A stretch of DNA of 64,000 nt from contig VGSF01000013.1 in the NCBI GenBank assembly GCA_016875165.1, positions 1-64,000 of the forward strand, read 5' to 3'. Of the stretch, positions 6,806-15,679 are shown in pieces. The DNA is from Deltaproteobacteria bacterium (lineage in GTDB: Bacteria; Desulfobacterota; SM23-61). Made by a program: the position numbers and the translations under genes. The first letter of the stretch is position 1; every line of letters begins with the position of its first letter. Under the pieces are notes generated by a model. The model saw only the letters and a program-made list of their open reading frames with translations, searched no databases and was not told the origin of the DNA.

Positions 6806-9125
6806 GGCTTTTTTTCTCCCTCAGGGTAAAATAAATTTTTTCCATATCCAGCGGCATCTCGTGGAAACGGATGCCCAGTGCCTGGTAAAGGGCATTGGCG
6901 ATAGCCAGAGGGGTAGCGATGAAGGCAATCTCCCCCACCCCCTTGGCGCCAAAACCCGAATACTTGTACTCATCCTCCACCACCACCAGATCAGCCATCT
7001 CGGGCATATCCTTGATGGTCGGGATCAAATAATCGGTATACGAAGGGTTGAGCATCCTACCGTCTTTCCGCAGCACCCGCTCGGTCGTGGCAAAGCCCAA
7101 CCCCAACATACCGCAGCCGTATACTTGACCTTTGACAACCGCCGGCTGGATGATCTTGCCAGCCGCCACACCCGGAATCAGCCGGAGAACATTCAACTGA
7201 CCGGTTTCCAAGTCGACTTCCACTTCCGCAATGGTACACCCAAAGGTATAGGCAGCATAAGGGTCTCCCTGTCCCGTCTCCGGGTCAGGGTATCCTCTCC
7301 TGGCTTTGATAAACCCATACTCGGCCGGAGGGATCCCTCTCATGTACATCTCATAAGCCAAGTCTTGAAAAGCGATCCTCTGCGCTGGGCTCTTAAGATT
7401 GTAGTTTTCTCCATTCTCAAAGGCTACCTCCTCCTCGGTGCATTCCCAGAGTTCGGCGGCGAGCTTGTTCATCCTCTTGCGGATCTTTAAAGCGGCATCC
7501 ACCGCCGCTGTACCTCCAATGATCGTCCCTCTTTGGGCGTGAGTTTCCCCGCTGTCCGGCATCGTCCCTGTATTATTGGCATCTACCCTGACCCGGTCAA
7601 AAGGAACCCCCAGAACTTCGGCCACCATCATGGCGTGGGAAGTAATCGTTCCTTGCCCGATCTCTACGATTCCGGTCGAATAGGTCACGCTCCCATCCGG
7701 GTTCACGATGACTGAAGCCCCGGCCCAATCGCGTTTGAACCCAGTTGTGCCACAACCATGCCAGCTGCATCCCACGCCGATGCCCCGGCGTTTGTTCCCC
7801 TTCTGCTCGCTTTCATACTGGGTCCGCTTGCCCTTCCAGTTCGCCTGATCCGCAACCTTCTGGATCAATTCTTTAATCCCAACGGCATGATCGAGGAGTT
7901 GGTTCGTCCCGGTCCGGCTGCCGGGGACCAGGGCATTTTTCAACCTAAACTCAACGGGGTCCATATTCAAGGCCTCGGCCATGATGTCCATCTGGGACTC
8001 GGCGGCAAAGAGCATCTGAGGATTCCCGAAGCCATTAAAGGCCGCATTGGGCAGGTTATTGGTATAAACGGCATAACCCTCTATTTTAACATTGCCTATT
8101 TCATAGACTCCAGTCGCGTGGTAGGCGGCTCTTTTGGTAAAGCCCACCGACCAGGTGGCGTATCCCCCGGCGTCCACGATGTAATCCACCTGGATGGCCC
8201 TCACCTTGCCATCCTTCGTCGCCCCTGTTTTGTAGCGAATCTCAAAAGGACCTCGCTTGAAACGATAGGCGAAAGATTCATACCGGGAATAGACGATCAT
8301 GGCCGGCCGGCCGAGTTTGACCGCGGCCAACGTGGCCAGGCTGCAAATGAGCGGCCCATAAGTATCTTTTCCTCCAAATCCCCCGCCAATATATGGAGTC
8401 ATAACAGTCACGTCCGAATCTTTCCACCCCAGCACGCGCGCCACCGTATGCCTCGTCCGGAAAGGATTCTGGGTGGTTCCAATTACGTTGACGCTCCTTA
8501 CTCCGGTGGGAATGGCCACTGCCGCTTCCGGCTCGAGATAGGCGTGATCTTGCGAGCCGGTCCGATAGACCCTCTCCACGATCACATCACAATGGCTAAA
8601 GGCCTCTTCTACGTTTCCTTTGAGGATCTTCACTTCAGTAGCGGTTCTGCTATGATCATGAATTTTTATATCGTTATTCAAGGCCTCTCGGGGATCAAAG
8701 ATGGCCGGCAGTTCTTCGTATTCCACCCGCAACTGGTCGGCCCCTTGCCAAGCAGTTCGTTCGTCCCGCGCGACCACCAGGGCGACGATGTCGCCAATGT
8801 ATCGGGCTTTCGGAGTAATGATGGGTTGATCATCCACCAGGTAGCCGATTTGGTTCTCCCCCGGCACATCTTGCGCGGTGATCACCGCCTCCACGCCCGG
8901 GACTTTTAGTGCACTTGCCTTGTCTATCCTTTTGACGAGGGCATGGGCGTACGGACTCCGGACGGCTTTCACGTGCAAAACTTTTTCCATCAGGTAATCG
9001 GCTGCGTATTTGGCCATCCCGGTTACTTTTTCCAGGGAATCCACCCTCTTTACGTCTGTCCCTACGACTTTGTAATTCCTACTATGCAGCAGCTTTTTTA
9101 CTTCCTCCAGATACTCCAACTCCAT
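6789..9125 (-). CDS. Molybdenum hydroxylase, large molybdopterin-binding subunit (xanthine dehydrogenase family)
   Basis: 778 residues, normal for the large subunit. The pterin-binding GGGFGGK lies at 247-253 and the base Glu expected at the molybdenum site is E732 in GVGEIAF. The VAYRCSFR loop of CO dehydrogenase is absent, so this is not a CO dehydrogenase. At the place where xanthine dehydrogenase and many relatives have AFRGFG, this protein reads AFNGFG (Asn364), so the usual substrate-orienting arginine is missing. It probably hydroxylates an aromatic, N-heterocyclic or aldehyde-type compound with water as oxygen donor. ATG 9125 is preceded by AAGGGGGTTTGGT. A RidA gene lies upstream and the tct transporter downstream. 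Confidence 0.9.
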   Translation of the reverse strand: MELEYLEEVKKLLHSRNYKVVGTDVKRVDSLEKVTGMAKYAADYLMEKVLHVKAVRSPYAHALVKRIDKASALKVPGVEAVITAQDVPGENQIGYLVDDQPIITPKARYIGDIVALVVARDERTAWQGADQLRVEYEELPAIFDPREALNNDIKIHDHSRTATEVKILKGNVEEAFSHCDVIVERVYRTGSQDHAYLEPEAAVAIPTGVRSVNVIGTTQNPFRTRHTVARVLGWKDSDVTVMTPYIGGGFGGKDTYGPLICSLATLAAVKLGRPAMIVYSRYESFAYRFKRGPFEIRYKTGATKDGKVRAIQVDYIVDAGGYATWSVGFTKRAAYHATGVYEIGNVKIEGYAVYTNNLPNAAFNGFGNPQMLFAAESQMDIMAEALNMDPVEFRLKNALVPGSRTGTNQLLDHAVGIKELIQKVADQANWKGKRTQYESEQKGNKRRGIGVGCSWHGCGTTGFKRDWAGASVIVNPDGSVTYSTGIVEIGQGTITSHAMMVAEVLGVPFDRVRVDANNTGTMPDSGETHAQRGTIIGGTAAVDAALKIRKRMNKLAAELWECTEEEVAFENGENYNLKSPAQRIAFQDLAYEMYMRGIPPAEYGFIKARRGYPDPETGQGDPYAAYTFGCTIAEVEVDLETGQLNVLRLIPGVAAGKIIQPAVVKGQVYGCGMLGLGFATTERVLRKDGRMLNPSYTDYLIPTIKDMPEMADLVVVEDEYKYSGFGAKGVGEIAFIATPLAIANALYQALGIRFHEMPLDMEKIYFTLREKKSHGSRG

Positions 9126-9291
9126 ACCAAACCCCCTTGATCTGCAACCTCTCGTTGCCTAATAACGCCTGCATAAAAAGTTCTGTCCAATCTTTTTCTT
9201 ACGATCTCAATCTCTTTTCTTGCCTCATCTCCTCCTGGGAAAATACCTTCCTTCCTCTTTCTTCCGCTTAGCTGAAATGTGACCTAAAATC

Positions 9292-9675
9292 TCAAGGCTG
9301 CGGCACACAGGCCATGCATTGCATTTCCACAAGCATCCCCCGAAGAAGCCCAGCTTGGACCGTCGCCCGCGGTGGAGGATCTTGCGAGAAAAACTTGGCG
9401 TAAACTTCGTTCATCGCCTCAAAATGATTCAAGTCGGTCAAATACACCGTGGTACTGACCACATTCTCCATCGACGTTCCTGCCGCTTCCAGGATTGCCT
9501 TGATATTTTCCAACATCCTTTCGGTCTGAGCTTTGATATCTCCTTTCACCTCATGCGTCTTGGGGTCAATAGGGCCTTGCCCCGAGACGAATACCAAATT
9601 GCCCAGTCTCACCGCCTGGGAAAAAGGCAGGGGAAGGCGGGGAGCTCCATCGGTCTCGATGATTTCCCGTTTCAT
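9292..9675 (-). CDS. ridA: RidA/YjgF/UK114 family enamine/imine deaminase
   Basis: 127 residues, exactly RidA size. Landmarks are the FVSGQGPIDPKT segment near residues 29-40 and the active-site arginine in PPPRATVQ near residue 103. RidA proteins hydrolyse reactive enamines and imines released by PLP enzymes or catabolic steps; related members remove amino groups in N-heterocycle and aromatic breakdown. It heads the molybdenum-hydroxylase operon, 166 bases before the large subunit, with an excellent AAAGGAGGGACC site before ATG 9675. That position hints that the pathway substrate carries nitrogen, but this is inference. Confidence 0.9.
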   Translation of the reverse strand: MKREIIETDGAPRLPLPFSQAVRLGNLVFVSGQGPIDPKTHEVKGDIKAQTERMLENIKAILEAAGTSMENVVSTTVYLTDLNHFEAMNEVYAKFFSQDPPPRATVQAGLLRGMLVEMQCMACVPQP

Positions 9676-9988
9676 GGTCCCTCCTTTGTAAAAATAGTAC
9701 CTAAAGTGATCCGCCTGATGCGAACTAAAGTTGAAAAAGGAATTTCCTATACAATCTCTTTAAAGGCAGCTGCAAATAAATACCCCGCAAAATGATCTCT
9801 GAAATGATCTCGCCGCAAGGGTTAGACGATTAAGTTATCATTAATCTATTACATCCATTCCTTTCAATAATTTTCATATCTAACCACCCGTTACCTGTCC
9901 TTCGGATATTCGGGATGATTTGCCGGAGGCAGTCAGAGAGGGTTAGAAGGGTTTATGGAATTGGGGAGAGTCAAGCTGATAGAAATTT
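9676..9988. other. 313-base intergenic region upstream of ridA
   Basis: AT-rich and without a credible gene. It must hold the promoter of the ridA/molybdenum-hydroxylase operon. One weak minus-strand candidate is TTGCAG, 18 bases, TATAGG near 9745-9774. A TCTAACC/GGTTAGA pair flanks the AT-rich centre (about 9824-9898) and could be an operator or a loose hairpin; nothing stronger is visible. Confidence 0.3.
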
Positions 9989-10219
9989 TCAACTTCGTGG
10001 TTTTTTCACCGCCGAAGAAGGAAGGTAGATTATCTGGCGATCGATCTTCGCAAGACCTATGAACGCAGTCCCTCCCATCGCTTTTTTCTTCTCCGCCCCC
10101 TGGGGTTCAAAATATAAGTCGCAATGGGGGCAGTGAAGGGAGATGGTTAACTCGAGGAGATGAGCATCACAGTGGAAGCTCTGCGCGCATTGGGGGCATT
10201 TCACGTAGGCAATATCCAT
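9989..10219 (-). CDS. Small zinc-ribbon protein of unknown function
   Basis: 76 residues with two CPxC knuckles, KCPQC near residue 8 and HCPHC near residue 30, spaced as in rubredoxin-like or MJ0042-type zinc ribbons; one zinc ion is the likely ligand. The remaining 45 residues have no recognisable motif. The start at 10219 is well supported by GAGGAAGGAACG. It is the last gene of the liv system 1 / UbiD operon, 65 bases after the UbiD stop and beyond a small hairpin. I do not recognise a function; a regulator, an assembly factor or a UbiD-associated small subunit are all possible. Confidence 0.6.
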   Translation of the reverse strand: MDIAYVKCPQCAQSFHCDAHLLELTISLHCPHCDLYFEPQGAEKKKAMGGTAFIGLAKIDRQIIYLPSSAVKKPRS

Positions 10220-10273
10220 CGTTCCTTCCTCTCTCGCCTTGGGTATCTAAACCCAACGGAACTTAAGGTTTTA

Positions 10274-10291
10274 GCCCTGACCCTTCAGGGC
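10274..10291 (-). terminator. Small hairpin overlapping the UbiD stop codon
   Basis: GCCCTGA (10274-10280) and TCAGGGC (10285-10291) form a perfect 7-base stem with a 4-base loop; the UbiD stop codon is inside the stem. The following minus-strand sequence is only TAAAACC, so termination is probably partial. Confidence 0.4.
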
Positions 10292-11676
10292 CTTAGATAA
10301 TCATTCAAAGGAAACTTTTTGAGAATCTCCGGAGGCAATCCCGCCTTCGGTGGGTAAGGCCGATCCACAGGACGGGTGGCGTCGATGACCAGACCGGCCC
10401 CTTTGATCTCTTGACGCAGGGAAGGATCCATAAGATGCCCCTGCAGGTTATTCAACAGGGTGATTCTGGAATCGGCCTGGACGCAATTGGCGATGGCCCA
10501 CATGACCTCCCGGGCATTTGCCGGGTCCACATCTTCATCCACGACGATGACATGTTTGATGAAGTTACTGGCACTCAGGGCGGCCAGGGCGGCCCGCATC
10601 GGCTCTCCTTCGGTCCTTTTCTTCAGGCTGATCACGAGGTGGAAGGGCCCGCCCGAATCCAGCCAGGTCAGGTCCTTCACGCCCGCCACAGCCTGTTTGA
10701 CCCTTTGGAAGATACTCGCTTCGATGGGAAAATGGGCGTAAAGGTGGTCCAGGTGGGCGGCAAAGGCGCAATGCACGATGGGGTCGGGGCGGCGAGTGAT
10801 GGCCCTGGCGCGGAATAGCCAGGAGAGCCTCTGCGGCCCGATGTACCCCGTGAACTCCCCAAAGGGCCCCTCGATGGATCGCCTCTGGGAAACGATCTCG
10901 CCCTCGATGACCGCCTCGGCATCAGCCGGGACGAGAAGCTCCGGGCCATAGACCTCGGACGGGACTACGCGGAGGGGTTCACCCAGGATGCCTCCGGCCA
11001 CCTCATATTCGTCCTCATCCAGCGGGACCAGCGCAGAGGCGGAGAGCATGAAGCCTATATGGTGCCCTAGGACCACGGCGACGGGAAGAGGCTTATCGGC
11101 AGCTTCAGCTTCTTGAAAATACATCCATAAGTGCCGCGGGGACATGTAGATGGCTAGGTGATGGGAATCGACATACATCATGCGGTTCCACGAAGTGTTG
11201 GGCCGCTCCTTCCCCGGTGCGCAGGCTACGACCACCGGCGTGAGGTAAGGACCTCCATCATGAAAATTGTGTCTCATGATGGGCAGGTCGGCCAGGTCGA
11301 GGGATTCCTCGCCGACGACCATCTCCTTTACAGGAGCCTCCGCGAGGGGAATCACCTGCACTTTTCTTTTTTGCCGGCCAAGATCCAAAAATTTTTCAAA
11401 GAGCGCCACCCGGCTGGTATCCTTGGATCCCAGGGATACCGCCAACTTTTCGCGGGTGGTGAAGGTATGACTCAGCAGACGAAAATCGGTCGGCTCGCCT
11501 TTTACACTGGTTACCTTTTCGAAGAGGACGGCCGATAAATTTCCTTCCCCCTCCAATTGATGGAGGATGGAGGCCACTTCAAAAGAAGATGGCCGCACGG
11601 CCTTCGATACCCGGAGCGGTTCGCCCGGGATACGGTCTCCTAAATCTTGAAGCCAGGTGCGTAAATCTTTGGACAT
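10285..11676 (-). CDS. UbiD-family prenylated-FMN decarboxylase (copy 1)
   Basis: 463 residues, typical UbiD length. The catalytic triad known from Fdc1 can be placed: Arg165 in SWNRMMYV and the two glutamates E269 and E274 in EGPFGEFTGY, so it should be an active prenylated-FMN enzyme. Such enzymes reversibly decarboxylate aromatic or alpha,beta-unsaturated acids. It follows a desaturase-like flavoprotein and the livKHMGF transporter in one operon, suggesting decarboxylation (or carboxylation) of the imported compound. The FMN prenyltransferase it needs is not adjacent; the only ubiX in the window is at 34523-35080. ATG 11676 is preceded by TTGAGGTAAAAAGC. Confidence 0.9.
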   Translation of the reverse strand: MSKDLRTWLQDLGDRIPGEPLRVSKAVRPSSFEVASILHQLEGEGNLSAVLFEKVTSVKGEPTDFRLLSHTFTTREKLAVSLGSKDTSRVALFEKFLDLGRQKRKVQVIPLAEAPVKEMVVGEESLDLADLPIMRHNFHDGGPYLTPVVVACAPGKERPNTSWNRMMYVDSHHLAIYMSPRHLWMYFQEAEAADKPLPVAVVLGHHIGFMLSASALVPLDEDEYEVAGGILGEPLRVVPSEVYGPELLVPADAEAVIEGEIVSQRRSIEGPFGEFTGYIGPQRLSWLFRARAITRRPDPIVHCAFAAHLDHLYAHFPIEASIFQRVKQAVAGVKDLTWLDSGGPFHLVISLKKRTEGEPMRAALAALSASNFIKHVIVVDEDVDPANAREVMWAIANCVQADSRITLLNNLQGHLMDPSLRQEIKGAGLVIDATRPVDRPYPPKAGLPPEILKKFPLNDYLRP

Positions 11677-11702
11677 GCTTTTTACCTCAAGACGACTTAA
11701 AG

Positions 11703-13316
11703 TTAGCGGAGCTTGGACCAGAGTTCCCGGAGGTCATGAGTCGACCACCATTTTGGGATATTCAAATCTTCGCATATGACCCCGGCGGCATTATAACCGG
11801 GGGCACCTGTGCAATTGCCGAAAGGATGGGACCCCGATCCGCAAAGATACAAACCTTCGATAGGAGTGCGATAGGGCGCCAAGCCCGGGAAGGGACGATT
11901 TTCCAACATCTGATCGAAAGTCGCCGCTCCCACGCAATGGTCTCCGCCTTTCATGTTGATCAGTTTTCTCTCCACATCGAGGGGGCTGAAAGCATACTTG
12001 GCAATAATATTCTTAGAATTACAATTGGGAGCATACTGACGCCATCTTTCGAGGCACACCTCCATGTATTCATTTTTAACCTTGTCCCAGGCTTCCGGCC
12101 CGCCATCTTTCAAGTTGAAGGGAGCAAATTGCCATAAGAAGGCTGTGTGTTTTCCTGGAGGCGCCTGGGTTGGATCATGTAGAGTGGGGACGGCGCACTG
12201 CATCCCGGGCTTTTTCGGCGGAACTCCTTCATTGATTTCTCGCACATGGGCTTCAAAATCGGATATGCTTTCCAGGCCCACATTGTAGTTGAAGCCGGAG
12301 TCGATATCAAGATTAAATTTCGCTGAGGTGTATTTTAAAGGTTCATTGAGAGCTAAGTGCGCGCTGAAGAGGACCAACTTGGCGAATTTGAACTGGCCAG
12401 CCTTCTCCGCAACATCCCTGGAAAGTTTGTCTTTCCCCACTAAATTTATAAAAGTCTGCGGGATATCGACAGAGCTGGCGATGCACTTCCGAGCATAAAA
12501 GCGCCGGCCATCATCGAGAATCACTCCCTTCGCTTTTCCCCCTTCAATGATAATCTCTCGAACCGGGCTGACCTCCCATATTCTCCCTCCGTGGGCCTCA
12601 ATGACCTTGGATAGTCCATGGGCCAAATAATGAGATCCCCCTAAGCACATGGTTCCGCTGAGGCCTCCAACTGTAGCGGCCACCATATGGTACCCCAACC
12701 CGGGTTCATCCGCTAAGTACATGCGGGTGGTCACCATGAAGATAATCATCGACCTCATTTGCTCCGTTGCAAAATACCCCCTGGCCAGTTCGATGGGGGT
12801 CTTTTTGCTGATCTCCAAATATTCACGGCCCAAGGGGCTCTTTTCCAGGAGAGTCTTCTTCTCCGCCGCCGGAAGAGGCGGAGCATAGCCTTCCGGCGTG
12901 ATGATTTTTACACTCATTTCCTTGAAACGTTTCAAAAGGTCCCGATAGGTGGCGGCGTCCTTTTTCGAAAAATAGGCAATGTTCTTAATGGTTTTTTCTT
13001 CATCCTGGTACATGACCAAACAACGCCCATCACTGAAAGGAGCAACGGTTTGGACTTCGGGCATCTTCATTTGGATTCCAAAGCGAGCTAGCTCCAGATC
13101 TTTATAAAACGGAAGGTCGGGCACCCACCGGAGAAAAAAAGCATGAATATTATGATAAAACCCGGGGATGGTAACTTCTTCGGTGCAAAGTCCTCCTCCC
13201 GGTTCCATTCTTCTTTCTAAAACCAAGGTTTCCAGACCAGCCTTGGTCAGGTACCCGGATAAAATTTGACCGTTGTGTCCCCCCCCGATAATGATCACAT
13301 CGAAGGTATCCTTCAT
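11703..13316 (-). CDS. Phytoene-desaturase-like FAD oxidoreductase (copy 1)
   Basis: 537 residues. The N-terminus has the dinucleotide motif IIIGGGHNGQILSGYL and a GG doublet (EPGGGLCTEEV); the C-terminus has the second FAD motif with GLYLCGSGSHPFG and GAPGYNAAG. This is the CrtI/phytoene-desaturase fold, a family of amine-oxidase-like flavoproteins. Nothing in the window makes carotenoids, so a catabolic desaturation or isomerisation is more likely. It overlaps livF by four bases (ATGA) and shares the AGGAGGATTAATCA site, so it is translated with the transporter. A close paralogue is at 24575-26155. Confidence 0.85.
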   Translation of the reverse strand: MKDTFDVIIIGGGHNGQILSGYLTKAGLETLVLERRMEPGGGLCTEEVTIPGFYHNIHAFFLRWVPDLPFYKDLELARFGIQMKMPEVQTVAPFSDGRCLVMYQDEEKTIKNIAYFSKKDAATYRDLLKRFKEMSVKIITPEGYAPPLPAAEKKTLLEKSPLGREYLEISKKTPIELARGYFATEQMRSMIIFMVTTRMYLADEPGLGYHMVAATVGGLSGTMCLGGSHYLAHGLSKVIEAHGGRIWEVSPVREIIIEGGKAKGVILDDGRRFYARKCIASSVDIPQTFINLVGKDKLSRDVAEKAGQFKFAKLVLFSAHLALNEPLKYTSAKFNLDIDSGFNYNVGLESISDFEAHVREINEGVPPKKPGMQCAVPTLHDPTQAPPGKHTAFLWQFAPFNLKDGGPEAWDKVKNEYMEVCLERWRQYAPNCNSKNIIAKYAFSPLDVERKLINMKGGDHCVGAATFDQMLENRPFPGLAPYRTPIEGLYLCGSGSHPFGNCTGAPGYNAAGVICEDLNIPKWWSTHDLRELWSKLR

Positions 13317-14059
13317 TGATTAATCCTCCTTTCGGAATTATCCGCTCGATCGGCACGCTTTCCGCCGAGGTAGGCCTCTTGGACTTTTTGATTCGATCGG
13401 AGTTCTGTCCCGCTTCCTGTGAGGACGATTTTTCCGATCTCCAATACATAGCCCCGGTCGGCGATTTGCAGGGCTTTCTTCGCATTCTGTTCAACCAGAA
13501 GAATTCCCACCTCGCTGCTTTTCAATTGTTTGATTTTGACAAAAACCTCATTGACCAGTACGGGGGCTAAGCCCAAAGAGGGCTCATCCATCATGAAAAG
13601 TCGCGGTTTCCCCATGAGAGCTCGCCCAAAAGATAGCATCTGCTGCTCCCCTCCGCTCAGCGTCTCACCCAATTGCTTTTGTCTTTGATGGAGTACGGGG
13701 AACATCTGGAAGACTGCATCGAGGGAAGGGGTCAAGTCCTCCGTTGGGCGGCTATACCCTCCCATCAGAAGGTTCTCCAAAACAGTCATTTTTTTCAGGA
13801 TTGCCCGTCCCTCTTGGATTAAAAAGACTCCCTTCTCGACAATTTTATGGCAGGGGAGTCTGGTGATCTTTTCTTCTCCAAAGATCACCTCGCCGCTCGC
13901 TGGGTGAAGAACTCCCGAGATGACCCGCAAGAGAGTCGTTTTCCCCGCTCCATTGGCACCAATGAGGGTTACGATCTCCCCTTTTTTCACGTCAATATCA
14001 ATACCCTTCAAAATCTGGATATTCCCGTAGCCTGCCTCAATTCCTTTGACTGCCAGCAT
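13313..14059 (-). CDS. livF: Branched-chain amino acid-type ABC transporter ATP-binding protein LivF (system 1)
   Basis: 248 residues. Walker A is GANGAGKTT, the ABC signature is LSGGEQQMLSFGRAL and Walker B is LFMMDEPSLGLAP, all as in LivF. With LivG it drives uptake through LivHM. It is slightly longer than most LivF proteins, with a polar tail after AYLGGKRAD. It begins six bases after livG behind GGAAGGATAGAGAGC and overlaps the next gene. The substrate need not be an amino acid; in anaerobes such systems often serve aromatic or short-chain acids. Confidence 0.93.
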   Translation of the reverse strand: MLAVKGIEAGYGNIQILKGIDIDVKKGEIVTLIGANGAGKTTLLRVISGVLHPASGEVIFGEEKITRLPCHKIVEKGVFLIQEGRAILKKMTVLENLLMGGYSRPTEDLTPSLDAVFQMFPVLHQRQKQLGETLSGGEQQMLSFGRALMGKPRLFMMDEPSLGLAPVLVNEVFVKIKQLKSSEVGILLVEQNAKKALQIADRGYVLEIGKIVLTGSGTELRSNQKVQEAYLGGKRADRADNSERRINQ

Positions 14060-14064
14060 GCTCT

Positions 14065-14811
14065 CTATCCTTCCTCTCTTCCCAAGTAAGCCTCAATCAC
14101 GGCTCCATTGGTCTGGATTTCTCCGGGGGTCCCTTGAGCAATCAATTTTCCAAAATTCAACACCGAGATATAATCACAAATCCCCATCACGACACTCATG
14201 TCATGTTCGATCAAAAAGACCGTCTTGCCACTGTTGCGGATCTCCTGAATTCTCTCCAAGAGCTCCGCCGATTCCGCCTCGTTCATCCCGGCGGCCGGTT
14301 CATCCAAAAGTAAAAGCTTGGGCTGGAGGGCGAGAGCCCGGGCGATTTCTAATCGACGCTGTTCTCCGTAGGCCAAACTGGTGCTCTTTTCCTTCCGTTT
14401 CGGCCAGAGGCCCATATGTTTCAGCATGGCTTCGGCTTCCTCCAAGAATTTTTTATCGCTCCGTTGCACCTTAAAAATGCTCCCCACCCCTGATTGGGTA
14501 TGGATGTTTTGGGCCACCAACACATTCTCCAAAACGGTCATGCTCGGAAAAAGGCGGATATTCTGGTAGGTGCGGGCGATCCCCAAACGGGCGATTTCAT
14601 GGGGTCGCAAGCCTGTCAACTCTTTTTCCAGGAATTGAATCGCCCCCCCGGAAACGGGTAGCAGTGCGGTAATCAGATTGAAAAGGGTCGTTTTTCCGGC
14701 CCCATTGGGTCCAATCAGACCGTAGATCTTATTCGGTTCCAAATGAATGTTTACATCTTGCAGGGCTTTTAAGCCTCCAAAATTCTTGGAAACGTTTTTG
14801 ATGGTAAGCAT
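14065..14811 (-). CDS. livG: Branched-chain amino acid-type ABC transporter ATP-binding protein LivG (system 1)
   Basis: 248 residues from ATG 14811. Walker A is GPNGAGKTTLFN, the signature is LAYGEQRRLEIARAL and Walker B is LLLLDEPAAGMN; the long LivG insert between Walker A and the signature is present. An upstream in-frame Met at 14856 would add 15 residues inside livM, but ATG 14811 has GCGAGGACTTGAT directly before it and starts one base after the livM stop, so it is preferred. The protein ends EAYLGREEG, the usual LivG tail. Confidence 0.93.
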   Translation of the reverse strand: MLTIKNVSKNFGGLKALQDVNIHLEPNKIYGLIGPNGAGKTTLFNLITALLPVSGGAIQFLEKELTGLRPHEIARLGIARTYQNIRLFPSMTVLENVLVAQNIHTQSGVGSIFKVQRSDKKFLEEAEAMLKHMGLWPKRKEKSTSLAYGEQRRLEIARALALQPKLLLLDEPAAGMNEAESAELLERIQEIRNSGKTVFLIEHDMSVVMGICDYISVLNFGKLIAQGTPGEIQTNGAVIEAYLGREEG

Positions 14812-14812
14812 A

Positions 14813-15667
14813 TCAAGTCCTCGCTGTTTGGAAGAGCTTGTCAAGTCGTTCACCAAGGTCCCTGACCATCTGGCGGGTGATGATGCCCGAAGGTCGGAAT
14901 ATCATCATGGCCACGAGGACCGCACCGTAAAAGGAAAGACGCCACTCATGGATGAAGCGAAGAACTTCAGGAAGGATGCTGAAGATCGCCGCTCCGATCA
15001 CAGCGCCCCAAAAAGTCTGCATTCCTCCCAAGAGGACGTAAAGAAGAATCATCGTAGAGAGCAAGAAACTAAAGTTGCCCGACTCGATATAAAACATGTA
15101 ATGGGCGTACAACCCTCCGGCGATTCCGGCTATAAAAGCGCCGAACCCAAAAGCCCACACCTTGTGCCAGATGACATCCAGTCCCATGGTACTCGCCGCT
15201 TCGGGGTCATCGCGGACCGCATCAAACGACCGCCCCAGCCTGGATCGATCTAAAAGCCAAAAAACAACGATGAAGCCAACGACCCAAGCATAAATGAGGA
15301 AAAGGGTGGTTCCCATGGGCCCCCGAAATCCCGAGGCGCCTCCGGTGGGCTCGAAATTTAAAAAGAAAGTCCGCACCATCTCGCCGAAGCCCAGAGTGGC
15401 TATGACCAAATAAAGTCCTTTTAATCGCAATGCCGGAATGCCAATCAACAGGCCGATCAAGCTGGCCAAGGCGGCGCCGATGACCAAAGCCGGCAGCAGC
15501 GGAAGTCCCATCTTGACCGTCAGATAAGCGGAAGTATAAGCTCCGATCGCCATGAAACCGGCGTTGCCGACTGAACACTGATCGGTCATCAGAATTGCAT
15601 ACACGCTCAAGGCTAAAAGGATGTTAATCCCCATTAATGCCAACACGCCTTCGATATAACCGCTCAT
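14813..15667 (-). CDS. livM: Branched-chain amino acid-type ABC transporter permease LivM (system 1)
   Basis: 284 residues, almost wholly hydrophobic with about nine membrane segments. The conserved NAGFMAIGAYTSAYL block lies at about residues 34-48 and the EAA-like GMQTFWGAVIGAAIF loop near residue 222. It forms the inner-membrane channel with LivH. The start at 15667 follows AAGGAGCAAAGCAC, twelve bases after livH. It lacks the extra N-terminal part of enteric LivM, as is usual in this group. Confidence 0.93.
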   Translation of the reverse strand: MSGYIEGVLALMGINILLALSVYAILMTDQCSVGNAGFMAIGAYTSAYLTVKMGLPLLPALVIGAALASLIGLLIGIPALRLKGLYLVIATLGFGEMVRTFFLNFEPTGGASGFRGPMGTTLFLIYAWVVGFIVVFWLLDRSRLGRSFDAVRDDPEAASTMGLDVIWHKVWAFGFGAFIAGIAGGLYAHYMFYIESGNFSFLLSTMILLYVLLGGMQTFWGAVIGAAIFSILPEVLRFIHEWRLSFYGAVLVAMMIFRPSGIITRQMVRDLGERLDKLFQTART

Positions 15668-15679
15668 GTGCTTTGCTCC

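Noticed and set aside
7758-8909. Plus-strand open frame of 383 codons
   Set aside because: Entirely antisense to the molybdenum hydroxylase large subunit, whose motifs are unmistakable; no motif on the plus strand.
6789-9125. Aerobic carbon monoxide dehydrogenase
   Set aside because: The subunit set and the CoxG-like gene elsewhere suggest it, but the large subunit lacks the VAYRCSFR loop needed for the Mo-Cu site.
11703-13316. Carotenoid biosynthesis gene crtI
   Set aside because: The fold matches, but there is no phytoene synthase or other carotenoid gene, and the gene is embedded in a transport and decarboxylase operon.
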